This document shows positions 35,591 through 49,700 of a stretch of DNA of 64,000 bases, piece by piece. A program made the translations under genes and the position numbers. Where the stretch lies: NCBI GenBank assembly GCA_019009955.1, contig CM032229.1, positions 3,972,501 to 4,036,500 of the forward strand, written 5' to 3'. The notes below the pieces were generated by a model that was given only the letters and a program-made list of their open reading frames with translations, searched no databases and was not told the DNA's origin. Source of the DNA: Riptortus pedestris (taxonomy: Eukaryota > Arthropoda > Insecta > Hemiptera > Alydidae). Each line of letters begins with the position of its first letter. Position 1 is the stretch's first letter.

Positions 35591-37652
35591 TCCTAAGTAT
35601 TCATTCAACCGTTAGACCTTGCAGCTAACTATGGTCTGCTATTATTAATAACCAAGGCGACTTTTATGAAAGCTTGGCTCAGGGTGGAAAAAAAAAAACT
35701 GTCAATTAATGTTGGGGTAATTTATAACCAATAAAAATATTTTAATGCGTGACACATAAGTTAAGGCAGCTTACAATTATAATAATCTTATGACATAACT
35801 ATATCATATGATTTTCTATTACTGCTTCCCAAACTCGATTCATTTTTTAAAGGGGCAACACATCTGGGGATTGCCACTTCTAGGGCAATATTAAAGAAAA
35901 GTGGTGCTAAAGGGCCTCCTTCTAATTATGGAAGGAACTACTAGATGCAAATCAGCATTGAATGCTACCAAAAAGCCCTTATGGAGTTATCCTCCTTAAT
36001 AAGATAAGCTAGCCAAGTGTTGTCAATGTCTTCAATACCTCCACCAACTTTTGTATATCTTAACTAGAACATGCCTGTCAGGTCTCGATGAAGGGGTAAT
36101 AAAAGTCATCATATTTGTTTGTCTCATCGGGTATTATTTCTCTAAGAAAAATGTTTTTTGTTATTATAATTATTGCTTATTATGGTTGCTGGATGAGAGT
36201 TCAGATGTGCAATGGAGGGCTTAAAACCAGCACTCCTATATGATCAATGCATAGGAAGGAGATATCAAAACAAATTGTGTTTAGAATACATTCTAAGGTC
36301 CTATAAAGTTATTTAGAATTATGAATATCAAATTCATTAAACAGAATTTTTAAGTGTTCTAAGAGATTCCTTTGATAGAATTGTGAATTTGTTGTACATA
36401 TTTCAAAATTAATGAATATAAATGTGGGCTATTTTGAAGGTATTACTATTTTGATGATGGTGTAGCTCTTTTTGTACTCTCTCATATTAAAAACCCATAT
36501 TAGTGTCCTGAAAAAACAAAAAGCCTTTTCTTGTCCAAATTTAAATTCATATAACATACGATTTCTTAGATTCCACTGTTTGTAAAAAACACTTCAAACA
36601 CTCAAATATTTACCGATAAACAGAACAAAGTAGGCTGAACATGTGAAAGAGAAATGTCTACAATTATCTACTGTGTTAAATGTTAGTGGATTCTTACTTT
36701 AATGATTTCATTGGAATAAATAATTCTGATGTTTCGCTCATTCCACTTCTAAAAGGGACAAAGGAAACACACATGTAAAGTAACATTTTATTAACAAATA
36801 TATCACTTAAATAAAAATATATTTACAAATTTTCAGTACATAAATACATTATTCTCTATCTAAAAATAGGTAACAAAAAAAATTAATGAGGTCCTATTTT
36901 TATCACATATAACTCTAACAACCTCATTTTATCTTACACCTAATTTATAATCACAGTTCTTTAAATAAACCTACAACATAATGTCCACTTCTTCAAACTC
37001 CTATCACTTCACAAAACTAATAAATAGGCCTTTATTAAAAATATCAATACAAAGGTGAAAAAAAAAAAAAATGAAATATTGTAATGATTTTATGTAAGTG
37101 GAAATAAATCGGACAATACTCCTGTTGAGGAGTTGCAGATATCACAATTCTCTGGCAAAGGCTCTCGGCAAATGGTAGAAGTGTCATTAGTCAAGCTCTG
37201 CCAAACATCATTAACACTTCAACCATATTTGGAAGTATGTGCTTGTGTGTATTTGTTCTTCTTCTATTGGCGGATAACCCTTCAGATATATAAATTTTCG
37301 GTTGAGCCATCCTGAGTCAAAAAAATGAACACTCCCACTTTGGATCATAAAAACCCTTTATATTTTCATTAATGTATTCCCCTAAGCATTTCGGGCTTAT
37401 TTAGTTGCTCCTTATAAAGAAAATGATTCTACATAAAATAGAAAAAAATAATTTTATATATAAATATATATATATATATATATAATCCTGATACTGTTTT
37501 TCAAATTGAATTCTTGGTAACCTCTTGAGAAGGAGCAGTTAAGGTCAAAATGCCTGGGGAAATAAATTAATGAAAATATCAAGGATTTTTATGAACTGAA
37601 ATGAAAGTGTTCATTTCTTTGACCCAGAATGACTTAATCTAAAATTTTTATA

Positions 37653-37690
<38 letters not shown>
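35591..37690. other. Gene-free stretch
   Basis: There is no gene or clear repeat apart from short (TA)n tracts (37461-37485 and 37655-37690). A minus-strand AATAAAA at about 36786 could be a distal polyadenylation signal of the transporter gene, but this is unsupported. Confidence 0.35.
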
Positions 37691-37693
<3 letters not shown>

Positions 37694-38482
37694 TTATATA
37701 TATAATTTTACTGTACGTGTGTATGTCACTGAACTCCTCCTAAACGGCTGGACCGATTTGAATGAATTTTGGGTGACACCCTGGATGGTTTAGATTCACA
37801 AATCAGCCCGGCAGATGGAGCAGGAGTGGGGGTTGTAAGGGAGGCCTAAAATTAAAAATAGCGATATTTCGTTTCCTATTGGTTTTTCGGCAAATATGCA
37901 CAGGGTAAAAGTTGTTAATTTGTTATTTAGAGGAACTTTTGTTATATTCACTTTTGTCGTATAACAAAGTATAAACGAGATATACACTAAAAATTAAAGT
38001 GGGAGCCAACAATTTTATTGTGCATTAATGATTGAACTGAACTTAACAAAACTCTATATGTAAATTAGCATTAATTCTTCCATGATTATAAGCTATATTA
38101 AATTTTTTAGGTCCGAACGGGAGTGGGGTAATAAGGGAGGCCTGAATAAAAAAATCGTGATATTTCATTTTCTATTTGTTTTTAAACAAACGTGCACATA
38201 ACAAAAGTTGTTTTTTGTTTAATTAAAAGTAGCTTTTGTTTTATACATTTTTTCATATAACAATGTGTGAAGCAAGTAATTTGCATAGACATATTGTTAT
38301 CCTCAACAATTCCTTCCAATATGAACATTATTGATTATAACGAATTGTTTTTTGAAAAATTGATGTTATATCAAAATAAAGAATAATGAAATTATTATAT
38401 TATTTGTTTTTCATTTCATACTTTGTTTAATGTCCTAATCGCTTGAAATATCATGCAGGACAACGTCTGTCGGGTCCGCTAG
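37691..38482 (+). mobile_element. Complete non-autonomous Helitron, 792 bp
   Basis: The 5' TC (TCTTTATATATATAATTTTA) follows an A at the end of a TA tract. The 3' end is CAACGTCTGTCGGGTCCGCT followed by AG, giving CTAG at 38479-38482, then T. A small stem (GACA/TGTC) lies about ten bases before CTAG. The interior AAACGGCTGGACCGATTTGA and GGAGTGGGGGTTGTAAGGGA blocks link it to the other family B copies. No coding region. Confidence 0.85.
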
Positions 38483-38879
38483 TGTATATATAAATCTTAA
38501 AAAATATTTAATTTTTGAAATTTAATTAAGTGGCAGAGGTAACTGGTAAATTGTTTTCTTGAAGTTACGTACATCTATTTTGGCTTCTCATCACCTTCGA
38601 ATAGTTGATAAATGATGAGAAATTTCCAATGAATAACTAGCAAGATAGGAGGAGGACAGGACCTCTAAGCAAAGGCGGAATAAATCTCTCCTCCTTACTT
38701 GATTAGAATAAATGAAAATCTTTTGTGAGACGTGCCATAAATCTTGGGTGGGAGGAAAGGGCTCAGATTGTGGTGGCATTACAGACCAAACATCCCTACT
38801 TATTTACTCAAGTAGCAATTCAATTACTTCACAACATTGAGTGGAGACCAGGATAACCAATCGAAACCCAACTTTTAAA

Positions 38880-38990
38880 GGTGGTAAGCACATGGCAAAA
38901 TAAAATGTATCGTGCAATGCCTGAGATTGAACCTGGTCCCTCAAGTACCAAATCCTACTGTTTTATTGGTGAGACCAATCACAAGATTAA
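38880..38990 (-). repeat. tRNA-like SINE relic
   Basis: On the minus strand, GACCAGGTTCAATCTCAGGC is a good Pol III B box. The A-box region upstream (TTGGTCTCACCAATAAAAC) is poor. It probably is the head of a tRNA-derived SINE. Confidence 0.35.
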
Positions 38991-40673
38991 CTGGAGGGAT
39001 CAACTTCCCGTTCTATTTCTATACATGTAGTATAACAGTCAGAAGGGAACCGTAATACATTTTCTTGAAAAGGCAAAGCTCATAGACTTAAACTTGTTTG
39101 AACGATGCATTTATTTTCAAAACTCGTTTTCTACTGAAAAGCTCTACATGTTCCATGCTTTTGCTGGTGCCTCTTCAGAAGCTTAAAACTAAAAATAGAC
39201 ATTGAACATACTAACTCTGCCATTATGACTGATAAAAAGTAAGAGGCACTCCTTTCCTAATCAATTGATCTTAGTCACATGTTTGGAATATTTTTTCTGA
39301 TAAAGTAAGGTCAACATTTAAAAAGTGGTTTAAAAGAAACATCATCCATTCTTGATAATATTGAAAAATATATCAGCCAGATGCTTGATGTCCATTCTTT
39401 TATTCACTATTTTTTTTCCCTATTTTTATAAAATATGAATAATTGTCAATGATAATTACATTTTCAAAATTAAATTTTTGTCTCAATGAAAAAGCGTGAT
39501 CAGTGAGAGAGGTTTTATTTTCTCCGTTGTCAATATTCTTAGAGTGTTACTTTGTTCTTATTTTGATTATATGCTCCAATTCTCCTATTTAACTCTTGTC
39601 AACCTTCACAATTAACTTTATAGATATTGTATTTTGCATCTTTTGCATTTATTTTGACTTTAATCCAGCTAATGAGCTTTTTAAAATAAACACATCATTC
39701 TAACGAGTGTTAAAGTGATGACCCATGTTTTTAACAAAGTGAAGATGGATCTAGGACCATGTTATCGCAATTTAACCATCATATTTTTTTAGGGGGGGGG
39801 GTTGTATTTTGTTGTAATTAAATTTATTCCTATTTTATCTAGCCTCTCACATTCAAATGTGAAATGCTTGAAAAAACTGTGATAGATAGTTGTGATGGGA
39901 TTTCATTGGTGAGCCCATTAACCGAAGAGCCATCTATGAGTTTAAAAAGATACCCTGCATAGAAGTTCAGTGATAACATTCCTTGAAACCAAAATCCTAA
40001 AGGCAGCACTTATAACTACAACTACTAATGGCTAGGCATCATATCCGAACGATGTGTTTTTAAATGCAATTTTTGGAAATCATCATTCATGTAAGAAATC
40101 AAGCATAAAACCTGTGAAATTCACAATGTGTATCAAAAAATAAAAGATCGGATAACAAATTTAGAAGTAAATTTCACATCACTTAGAATAGAAAAATATT
40201 TGATAAAAAAATCAGACTTGATATTTAGAGAAGGCCCCTTCATAACACAAGTAGGTTGTATAGTGGTTAACAAGTAGAAACTATTATAAATAATTAATTT
40301 AGTCCAAATTTACTCATAGAAACAAAAAAAAATGCAAGGAACTTGTTATATTTGACTAGTAATCATGCACTGGGAACTAAGGTTCACCAAGGAATTAAAA
40401 GGTGAAGTCATTCAAATTAAGCGCAAAAATCCAAATTCAAGTTATTTAACAGTTGGATATCAGTTAGAAACAGGCTTCTTTGTAGATATGTATGGTATTC
40501 TGTGTGGAGAACGTCTATAAAAATGATACATGCTAAACTTGTAAACCGAAAAATTGTAAAATATCCCAATGAGAGGGATGAGTTGTGCGGAAGGCGGAGG
40601 CTTGCTACCACCATGTTTAGATTTCTGTGAGGGAAAGATTTGTTTTTAGGGAAAAACCTTGACTTCTTCTGTA

Positions 40674-40711
<38 letters not shown>

Positions 40712-42059
40712 TAAACATGGGCTTATAACATTCTTCAACTATACTATATATGTATGTCACTAATATGCTTTTGCAAAGTAGGAAATATTACCTTTGTTGC
40801 TGAAACCACACTTGCTAACTCTAAGCCAAGTTTAAGGCCTTCAATTAAAAACAGTAAGTTAGTTTAAATGTAGCATCATAGTTTTTAGCCACAGATGGAC
40901 TTCAATCAAAATTCCTTCACAATGATAATAATTTTTAGGATATATAAAAAAACTTGCTAAAAGAATATTAACTTAGGATTAATAGCTGACTTTTTAAATA
41001 GTTAGGCAAAATTGACTCCATATGATGCACACAGTTATTTTCTTTTCTTACTTTTCTACACAGGAATTTTCTTCGAGCTTACTTTCATTAAAACCTATTT
41101 TAACTTATTTTAAGCATAACGTTTATTTCTTGTTAAAATTAGATTCCTTGCATTTTTTCCTCTAGCTAGTTTAAATAAAATAAATTTGAAGCTAGTAGTA
41201 TATCGAGATGGAACTTCCCAGTTTGGAATGCTTCAATAGAAAGTTAAAATGGACAGACTTTCTAAAGAAACTGTTAGCAGAGGATCTGAATCTTTAGGTC
41301 ATTATTTTATCTCTATCACTATTATACATATTCATGAAGAAAATTTTGCAGTTCTAAATAAATATTAATATAAACTTAGGCTGAATAAAATTTGAAACTC
41401 TGAAACTTGGCAAAAGAGATCATTTCTTAAATACATTCACCAATGGATCAGAAAAATTCAACAGTCAAATAGCAAATCAGAAAATCTCTCCCACCACTAA
41501 CATTTTCATAAAAATAGACCATTCAAATATGTTCTTAGCCTAATTCAAACTCTACAAATAAAACTAAATATATATTTGGAGTGCGAATGATTGAGCATCA
41601 TATGGAATGAATACAAATTTAAACATTCTCAAGTAAAATATAAAAAATGTAGTCTTTTCTCTCAAAATTTAAAATGATTCCAAAATAAAAAGGGCACTTA
41701 AGATAAAAAGGGTTAAGGGAGCTGTTACAGCTACATGCCATGACAATGCTAACAACAGGGCTGTCCTTATCTTGAGGTCTTTCCAATGGGACGACCCGCT
41801 GTCAAGGGGACTATCAACCCTTAGGAATTTCATTTGGTGGATTATAATGTAATTTCTAATTCATCTGAGAGAAGCCCATTATTAAAAATCATTTCTTAAG
41901 AGATTGACTTGTTCCGTCAATTTCTCCTCACTGGCAGATATGGAGAAAGGTTCCGCTAAATCAGAATGGACACTTATCAATTCAGTGTTGATTTAAAGTA
42001 TTTGACTTTAGAGATTTTTGTGCCTATAACAAACTCTGAGTTACAAATGCCATATTTTC

Positions 42060-42170
42060 CATTAAAACAATCCCTAGGGATAAATGCCACCATGTTGCAA
42101 TTAAAACCCTCAAGGCAAGATGGGGTCTGTCACTATTAGACTACGCCACACCCTCAGGCCCTTGTCTGAA
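42060..42170 (-). repeat. tRNA-like SINE relic
   Basis: The minus strand reads GTGTGGCGTAGTCTAATAGT (A-box-like), then TGAGGGTTTTAATTGCAAC (B-box-like), with tRNA-like spacing. The stems do not close. Confidence 0.3.
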
Positions 42171-42568
42171 ACAGAAGATTTGCTTACTGCTGACTAATGT
42201 CTTGTAGCTTTGAGTCAAATAAAAGTGTGCCAAAGGAATCATTTGCCAAGAAATAAAGAAAGCCATGAGCTTGAAATAACCATCTCGTGCAAATAAAATG
42301 CATATGTTGGACTTACACACAATGCTCAATCAATAAGGTCTAAAATAAAAAAAAATAAAAATGTAAAAAAAATAATAAAAAAACAATAATCATAAAATAC
42401 ACTATTCGTTTGTTAAAACTATAAAAATACTGATTCTAAAATGTTGCTTCCAAACCCCAAATTCCTTGAATAAAGGAACAATTGTCCCCAAGGAAAAATG
42501 CCTCACATAGAAAGGGATTATCACAGCTGTTGTGATGACTTGTGTTGATGTAGAAGAACGAATATGAC

Positions 42569-42648
42569 TCAGACACATTGGCTTTCTTCAGTTGTCGCTA
42601 CTTTCTCATAATCACCTTGCCCATCTATTCCTTCCTTCTTTATCCGAC
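42569..42648 (-). CDS. SLC26 gene, terminal exon
   Basis: The acceptor TTTGTTTAG gives an in-phase tail [20 protein letters not shown] then ESQCV and TGA. It is a short hydrophilic C-terminus. Phase and reading agree, but sequence conservation cannot be judged here. Confidence 0.75.
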
Positions 42649-45600
42649 CTAAACAAACACAAGAAAACAATTATATAGTTAGCCACTGAAACTTAAATGA
42701 TGTAGAAGATAGTTGGGTATCAGCTACAGAAGGACTCAGTCAGACAAAAGATGACTAAATTTTTTATGCAGACAGTGTTGAAACCTTTGCTGCTCGTCTT
42801 AAGTGCTACAATAATGAACAAATATTGCATAAGAAGATGCTGGAAATAAAATATCAATTAATTTTTTTAAAATTTGACAATGGAGGGCAAGAAAACATTT
42901 TAAAGAAATCTGTGTGGAATAAACAAATTTTGAATAAAAAGGCAAACGGGGGGGAAAACACAGAGTAAAAGAGTATAATGAAGAAATACAAAAATTACAT
43001 ATTGGTATACTGTCATTTTTAGTGATTCTTCTTTAGAAAAAGGAGCTATTCAGGTTGCTCACACGACAAAATTACACAAAAGTTCTTTCAAATCTTTGCG
43101 AATCATTGTAAATGAGTGCCAAAACCAACATTATAATATTATGTATCATAAATTAATAGTTTACATTCTTTGCTGAAATAGGACCAGCAAAAGTGGAAGG
43201 GTTATCTACAGGTTACCACCCTTTTCTAGCCAGGGTGGGACTAAGGATTTTATTTAATGAGTTTGTCACTAACTAAAGCCCTATTGGCCAGATGGAATCA
43301 AAATTGTCACTCTAGGTTTACCATGTGAGATTAAGGCTAACACTTTAACTCAAGTGGCTAACCAGAGCTCCAAAGTGTATCAAGTATGGTATTAATAAAA
43401 TAAACATTTTCGAAATAAAAATGTACAATCTTAATTGATGGCATCATCAAGCAACGAATTTGCATGTATCTTGCATAATAAAGGTCTCTTGGAAACAATA
43501 TTTGAGCTTAGAATAAAGTGGCTCATGATATAATAGCTTATTGTTAATATGACAGAGCAGGAATGGGGCTTTACTGAAGGATGAAAACTACAAAATCCAA
43601 ATATCTTGGTCAATATACATGTTAGAGAAAACATGTATATTATAACATTTATAGAAAATTACATTTACAATAAAATTGCTCATATAAAAGTTTTCAAACC
43701 GACTACAGTAACGGAGATAAAATTTCCCCCCCTTTAACCCCCCCCCCCCCGACTGTTCCGATTTTAGCCTTTAACGAACTTGATCTTTTTTTTTTTTTTT
43801 TTTTTTACATAAAATGATTATATATCGAGTTTGGTAACTTGCTTTGAAGTCTGGTTACTGCACAACTAAATGAAATTCCTTATTTTCAGGTTTGAACTTT
43901 ACCCCTCTAGTGTAGTAGCTGGGAGTGTGTCACTCAACCACCCTGATAACTAATAAAGAGTAGCAATATAAGTAGTTCTGAAAGTATATTAATAGATGTA
44001 AGAAAGAAATAAGATATATTTAGGTGAGACTTATTTGAGAAATACTATCAGAGTCAAAGTTTGTATTTTTCACCTTGAATTAGAAGAGGAAGGGAATCTT
44101 CAAATTTGAAGTAGCTTGACAAGGCTGGGTCAAATCCAAGCAGGGTGAACATAGCTGATTCTTTCCACCTCCAAAATATAACTGTTTGATTCCTCACAGT
44201 TAAATCATCAACAACCATCTTCAAACCCTATAAAAAAAAATAACAAGTATAATAATTTAAAGAAATAACCATTAACAAATAAATAAATAATGTAATTTTT
44301 ATATAAGTGGTAGCAACAAATAAGGCAGGCCTATAAGAATGAAAATATTTATAAATCATGGTTTACACCAGCTTGAATTAAGTCTAAGAAAAGCCAATAT
44401 ATAAAAATAATTTTTTTTGGCATTGAAATGTTTGTTACAAAGGGGCGATGTAAACTAAGCAGATTTCCTAGTCTTGCTTCACACAAATTATATTGAATTC
44501 TAAATTTCTCCCTTTTAGAATTAGTTTACAAGTATATGACCCAAGGATTGAAATACTTGATTACACTGATCAAGTAAGAGAAGCTCATGAGGGATGAACT
44601 CAGGATTATTCTGCTTGAATGGATGGTATAAATATACATAGATGGAGGACCTTTCCTATCTTGAACTGTATTTTGGCTATAAATAGGGTACCTAGCGGAC
44701 AGCATCAAGCCTGGCTTAAAATGGTTCCAAAATCTGACCATCTGGCAAGGTCTTGTAGTCAAAGCCAATTGCCATGGTGCCTGATTGTCATCTGTTTAAA
44801 ATTTGGCATTCAGACTTCTATTGTTCGTCTGGGATGTTCCAGAGCTTTCCAGGGGGGTTTGAAGGGCATTGATGGCGCGTTATTGTGTAATGGTCAGCCT
44901 CAGTGCTCTGGAATGATCACAGTAATTAGCGGCATCTAAGTCTTGCAGTTCCGAATGTCAATAAAAACCATTGACTCAGTCAGTCGTCATGTGATCTTGG
45001 TCCGAGGAAGAGGTCTTTGTGAGAGTTTTTGTTGATACGTTGAAGGAGTCTATGTGGAAGCCACCTCAGGGACTTATGCTTGGGGGTTGGTGTCATTGAT
45101 ATATCTGGCCTGCTCTAGGTGTCAGGCAGGGTGACTCCCTTTCACCGATCTTATTCAACATGGTTAGAGATCGTTTTTGAGTATAAGACTTTCGGTTAGA
45201 AAATGGTTATATTTCTCTCCTGACTCTTACAATATATTTGTCCACTCATCAAGATGGACCAGCTTGACCAGGAGCTGCTATAAGAGGTTGAGGTAAGGAG
45301 TGAGCTTGGTGGAGGAATGGTAGCTCTAGAATATGGAATCCCAAACTATTTTCGGCAAGAGACCCCTTTTCCAAAATGAACTCATACCTCAGACCCCCAT
45401 AGCCAAATTACTTTAAAAATCAGGTTAACCAGAAGTACTTTTTTGTGGCTCCTCACAATTTATTTCTTAAAAACGCTTAGCGCTTTCGGGAATCAAATTC
45501 CTGAAAGCGCTAAGCATTTTTAAGAAATAAATTGTGAGGAGCCACAAAAATGTGTTTCTGATTAACCTGATTTATCACACTCACCACCAGCTAAAAATAA

Positions 45601-46666
45601 ATACTTTAAAAATCCTATCTCTAGTTTTTTTCCCTATTGATACAAAATACTTACCAATTTAAAAACTTTGTGGTTGGTTAAGTGATTTAAGAAGACATAG
45701 TAACTATCAAGAGTAATTAATAATTATTAATACAAATTATATAAAAATACTTAAGTAGGTAATTATTTTTTGAAATTATTTTTGAAAAAACCACTAAACT
45801 TGCAAGATAAAAAAAAAAAAAAATTCATTTGATGGATGAACCTTTTTCATCTTGTAAGAAATTGTGCATGCTTATCAAATTGTGGAGTTTTTTAACAGTA
45901 CAACCATGATATTTCCTAATAAAATATTAGTCACTCTTATAACAAGTTGGTACACGTAACACAACTTATGCAGCATCTTGAACGTTTCAAATACTGTGTT
46001 CAAGAGCTTGTGTCAATTAATAGGGATTGATTTTTAGACCTCGCCGACCCCCAAAATCAGTTTACATTTATATCGACGACTTTGGGAATCCCGGTCCTAG
46101 AGATGTGTATGAGTTAGGTATGAATGAGTTGGATGGAAGTGTTGATTGTAAGAATAAGAGTGAATGGGGCAAGGTATTGGCTTCTTGGGCAAAATCTCTC
46201 CCCCCCCCCTCCTATGGTGTCCAACACTGGCTGCATACCTATCTACCAAGTAATGAAGGGCATGTAGGAAAAGAAAACATTTTCATGGTTTTATTTTTTA
46301 TTAGTGTTACTTTGTGGTGATTCTCCATTATACCACAACACCTTAAAGGACCTGGAAGATCTCTAGTGTTGCTATCATGTCTGCTGACTCAAGGTGATAT
46401 TTATAAATGGTTTTATGTATTTTAGCATAGCTGTGACAAACCTCGAGCATCCCAGGATTGTACGCAGTCACAAATCTCATAAGCTTCTACAGAAGGAGAT
46501 TGGGCTTGTTCTCTTTTAGCAGATTTCCATTAAGGGAAATCAGCTATTGAGGTTGTACTCATGAAGCAGTTTTTGAAAAATTTCTTCAAATCTCCATCGA
46601 TCCTAACTAGAAGATGATGAAAATGGAGCCTGTTCGTTATTTTATATATATACACACGCACATGCG

Positions 46667-46735
<69 letters not shown>

Positions 46736-49700
46736 ACGTACGTACATTCACACACACACACACACATATATAATTGTAACCTCTGTCTGAGCATTGATAT
46801 TTTCTTTCGAAATTTCACGATAATTATTCGTTTCACATGCCATAGACACGATATATGCAATTTGTTTCTTTGGTGTCTGTTTGTTTGTTTGTTACCTTTT
46901 CACGCATAAACGGCTGAACCGAATTTTATGAAACTTGGTATGTATATTACTGCTAACCCAACTTAGACTTTAGGCTATATTAATATTCTCTGAGACGAAC
47001 AGGAGTGGGAGTTGTAAGGGAGGCTGAAATTAAAAATAGCGATATTTCGTTTTGTATTGCTTTTTCAGGAAATATGCACATAACAAAAGTTGTTTATTTT
47101 GTTTTTTAGAGTAACTTTTGTTGTATACCGAAGTATAAATGAGTTATTGGCCTCAGATGTAAGCTTTCCCAGGTGACCAATGGCACTAAGTTATTACTAA
47201 AGGAAAACTCTCTATAAGATTCCTAGATTAACAACCTGCAACTGGAATGGATGGTATATGTTACAGCACTCCTAAGGAACTCCTTAATGTAGCTCTCATT
47301 TTCGAAATTGACGAATATCCTTTAATATGGAAAAAGTCCAACCCTAAATTGAAGCCCAATCAAGACAAATGCCTCACAACCAGCTATAGACCGATTGCCT
47401 TAACCAGCTGCCTGTCAAAGCTATTCGAAAGAATGATTAACAAATGTATAATATGGTTCCTTGAGCCAATTGAATTCCTTACTAAACATCAATGTGGTTT
47501 TAGGCCTAATTACTCCACCATAGATTACATTATAAAACTAGAAAGTGATATGCTAAATGGACTTATAAGAAAGAAACTCATACTAGCTGTATCAGTAGAT
47601 ATTGAAAAACCTTATGACACAATGTGGATAAGATCAATCCTGTCTCAGCCAGCTGAAGCGAAGAATTCAGCGAAGAACATTTATGTTCATAAAGTCTCTC
47701 CTTAGCAAAATAACATTCAGAGTCAAACAAGGGATATCTCTCAGACACATTTCGTATGATAGTGTTTTAAACACTTTTCTTTTTAATGTTGCAATTAATA
47801 ACATTAATGAATATATACCATCTGATGCGGATTACTGTCTGTTTGTTGGTGATCTCATCGTCTACTTAATGACTGCTCATTTTGATGAAGGAGTAGTATA
47901 GAGGATAAAATACTCCATAAATAATTTGGTGGAGTGAGGAAAGCGATTGAAGGTAATCTCGTCACAAAGAAAATAAAAACATTTATAACCACCTCCTTTA
48001 TATCTATATAAAAATAAATACCTGAACAGAAACACTAAAATTCTTAGGAGTAATCTTTGATAAAAAGTTGACCTGTGTACCTCATAATAAAATTCTATCC
48101 CAAAAATGCACAAACTACCTCAATATACTGTGAGTTATTGGAAAAACGAAATGGGGAGCAGATTAAAAATCTATAATGATTGCTCTATACAAGATCTATT
48201 TTAGGTTTCGGAAGTATAGTTTTCTCAGGAGATAAACCATACAACTTAAAAATTCTTGAGGTCATTCAAAACAGAGGTTAAGATTAGTAACAGATGCCTT
48301 TCGAAAACTTCAAGCATAAGCTTGTCTTGAAACTGGACTTCCAGTAAATCATCCGTATTATGAAATACAGCATAACAACTTTTTTGAACACTTGGGTATT
48401 ATTCACTGGAGAAAACCTAATGGTGTTTTTATTTTTACGATGAGCTTGATACATTAACATATATTTTAGAATCAGGTGGCTTTACCAACAATTTTATTTT
48501 TTATAGCGAAAGTGTAAATCGTTAAAATTGTGACACACCAAATTAGATAAAAAAACACAACAAAAACCCCTTGATTAATTGTTAAAATATATAAATGTTC
48601 TTACCTTAGCAATAGTTGAATCAATGTACTGTATATGAGTACCATCAATAACAACAGTCGGATTGGTTGCACGGACGTTGCAGGTGTTGACAATGACCTC
48701 TCTGAAGTAGTCCGATGCTGGGAAGACGAGCGACTGGGTAGGCGTGACCAGAAGCACTTCCGTATCTCCAACCTGCGTAACATGAGTGTCCTGTACAACC
48801 CAGTATTTACATCATCATATGTTTAAAATACTTATATTCCAAGACAACACTCGCATGCAACATATTACGATCTGCTGTTTCAATTATTAAACCGAGTTCG
48901 TAAGCCCAGAGCAAATTTGTAACAAAATATATTCGAGACCAGTCCTGGAGAAATATAGTGTTAACTTCTGACAGAAATTAGCAGAATCAGCAAGTCAAAT
49001 AAAACTAATTCATAGTGCATTGTTCAGAAATATTCTCTTCACAAAGTGTCCGTTACTTTGTAAAGTGTGCACATTAAATAATACTCATTAATGATGTGAT
49101 GAAAGATATGAAATGTTACAAATCCATTTAAAAGCTTCAACAGTTTTTAATAAATTGTAATGAATTACAGGAGCCATACCCAATCAAACTGTCACCATTA
49201 CGAATCTCAGTGAAATGGAGGTTTCCTGCTAATCCAGGTGGCTCATCAACCATTCCTCCTTCTTTCGTCATTATCATATGACATATTTATTGTCAAAAGT
49301 TATGAGACAATTGAGAAATATTTTACAAACAGGAACAAATAGCAAATGTCATATCATTTAAGTTATTGACAATGAATCTGATAATACAGCAACCATTGGT
49401 CTATTATTTGTATTTCTCGGCAGGGTAGAGGTGTCATATGGCTAGCATTTGACCATACTGAATGTCCCTTACTTGTCTGGTGAGGTTGGACCTCTATTGA
49501 AGCCTTTAATTCACAATTATCAAGCTTTGTTCTGACCTTTCTCAAAGTTTTAAATTTGTATAAAATAAATAATACAACTTCTCAAATTCCATTTATAGTA
49601 AGAAATCACACTCATACTATAGTAGTCATTATATTAGAGTTTGTAAAGAGATGGATTCTTATTTTAATAATTTTATCAAAATAAATACATATAAAGATTC

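Larger units (their letters stand above)
38483..42568. other. Gene-free stretch beyond the transporter stop codon
   Basis: It probably includes the 3' UTR of the minus-strand transporter gene, but its end cannot be placed. Two tRNA-like relics are listed separately. A (TA)n tract with palindromic ends (GTATACTATATA to TATATAGTATA) lies at 40671-40712. No other gene is seen. Confidence 0.4.

Noticed and set aside
44619..44939. Independent gene of 106 codons
   Set aside because: Its context directly upstream of the [10 protein letters not shown] motif makes a decayed LINE reading more likely.
46027..46320. 97-codon plus-strand ORF
   Set aside because: It begins in the right end of the possible hAT-type element and crosses its border; no domain was recognised.
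46530..46860. Cys-Val-rich ORFs on the minus strand
   Set aside because: They are translations of the (CA)n tract between the family A and Helitron fragments.
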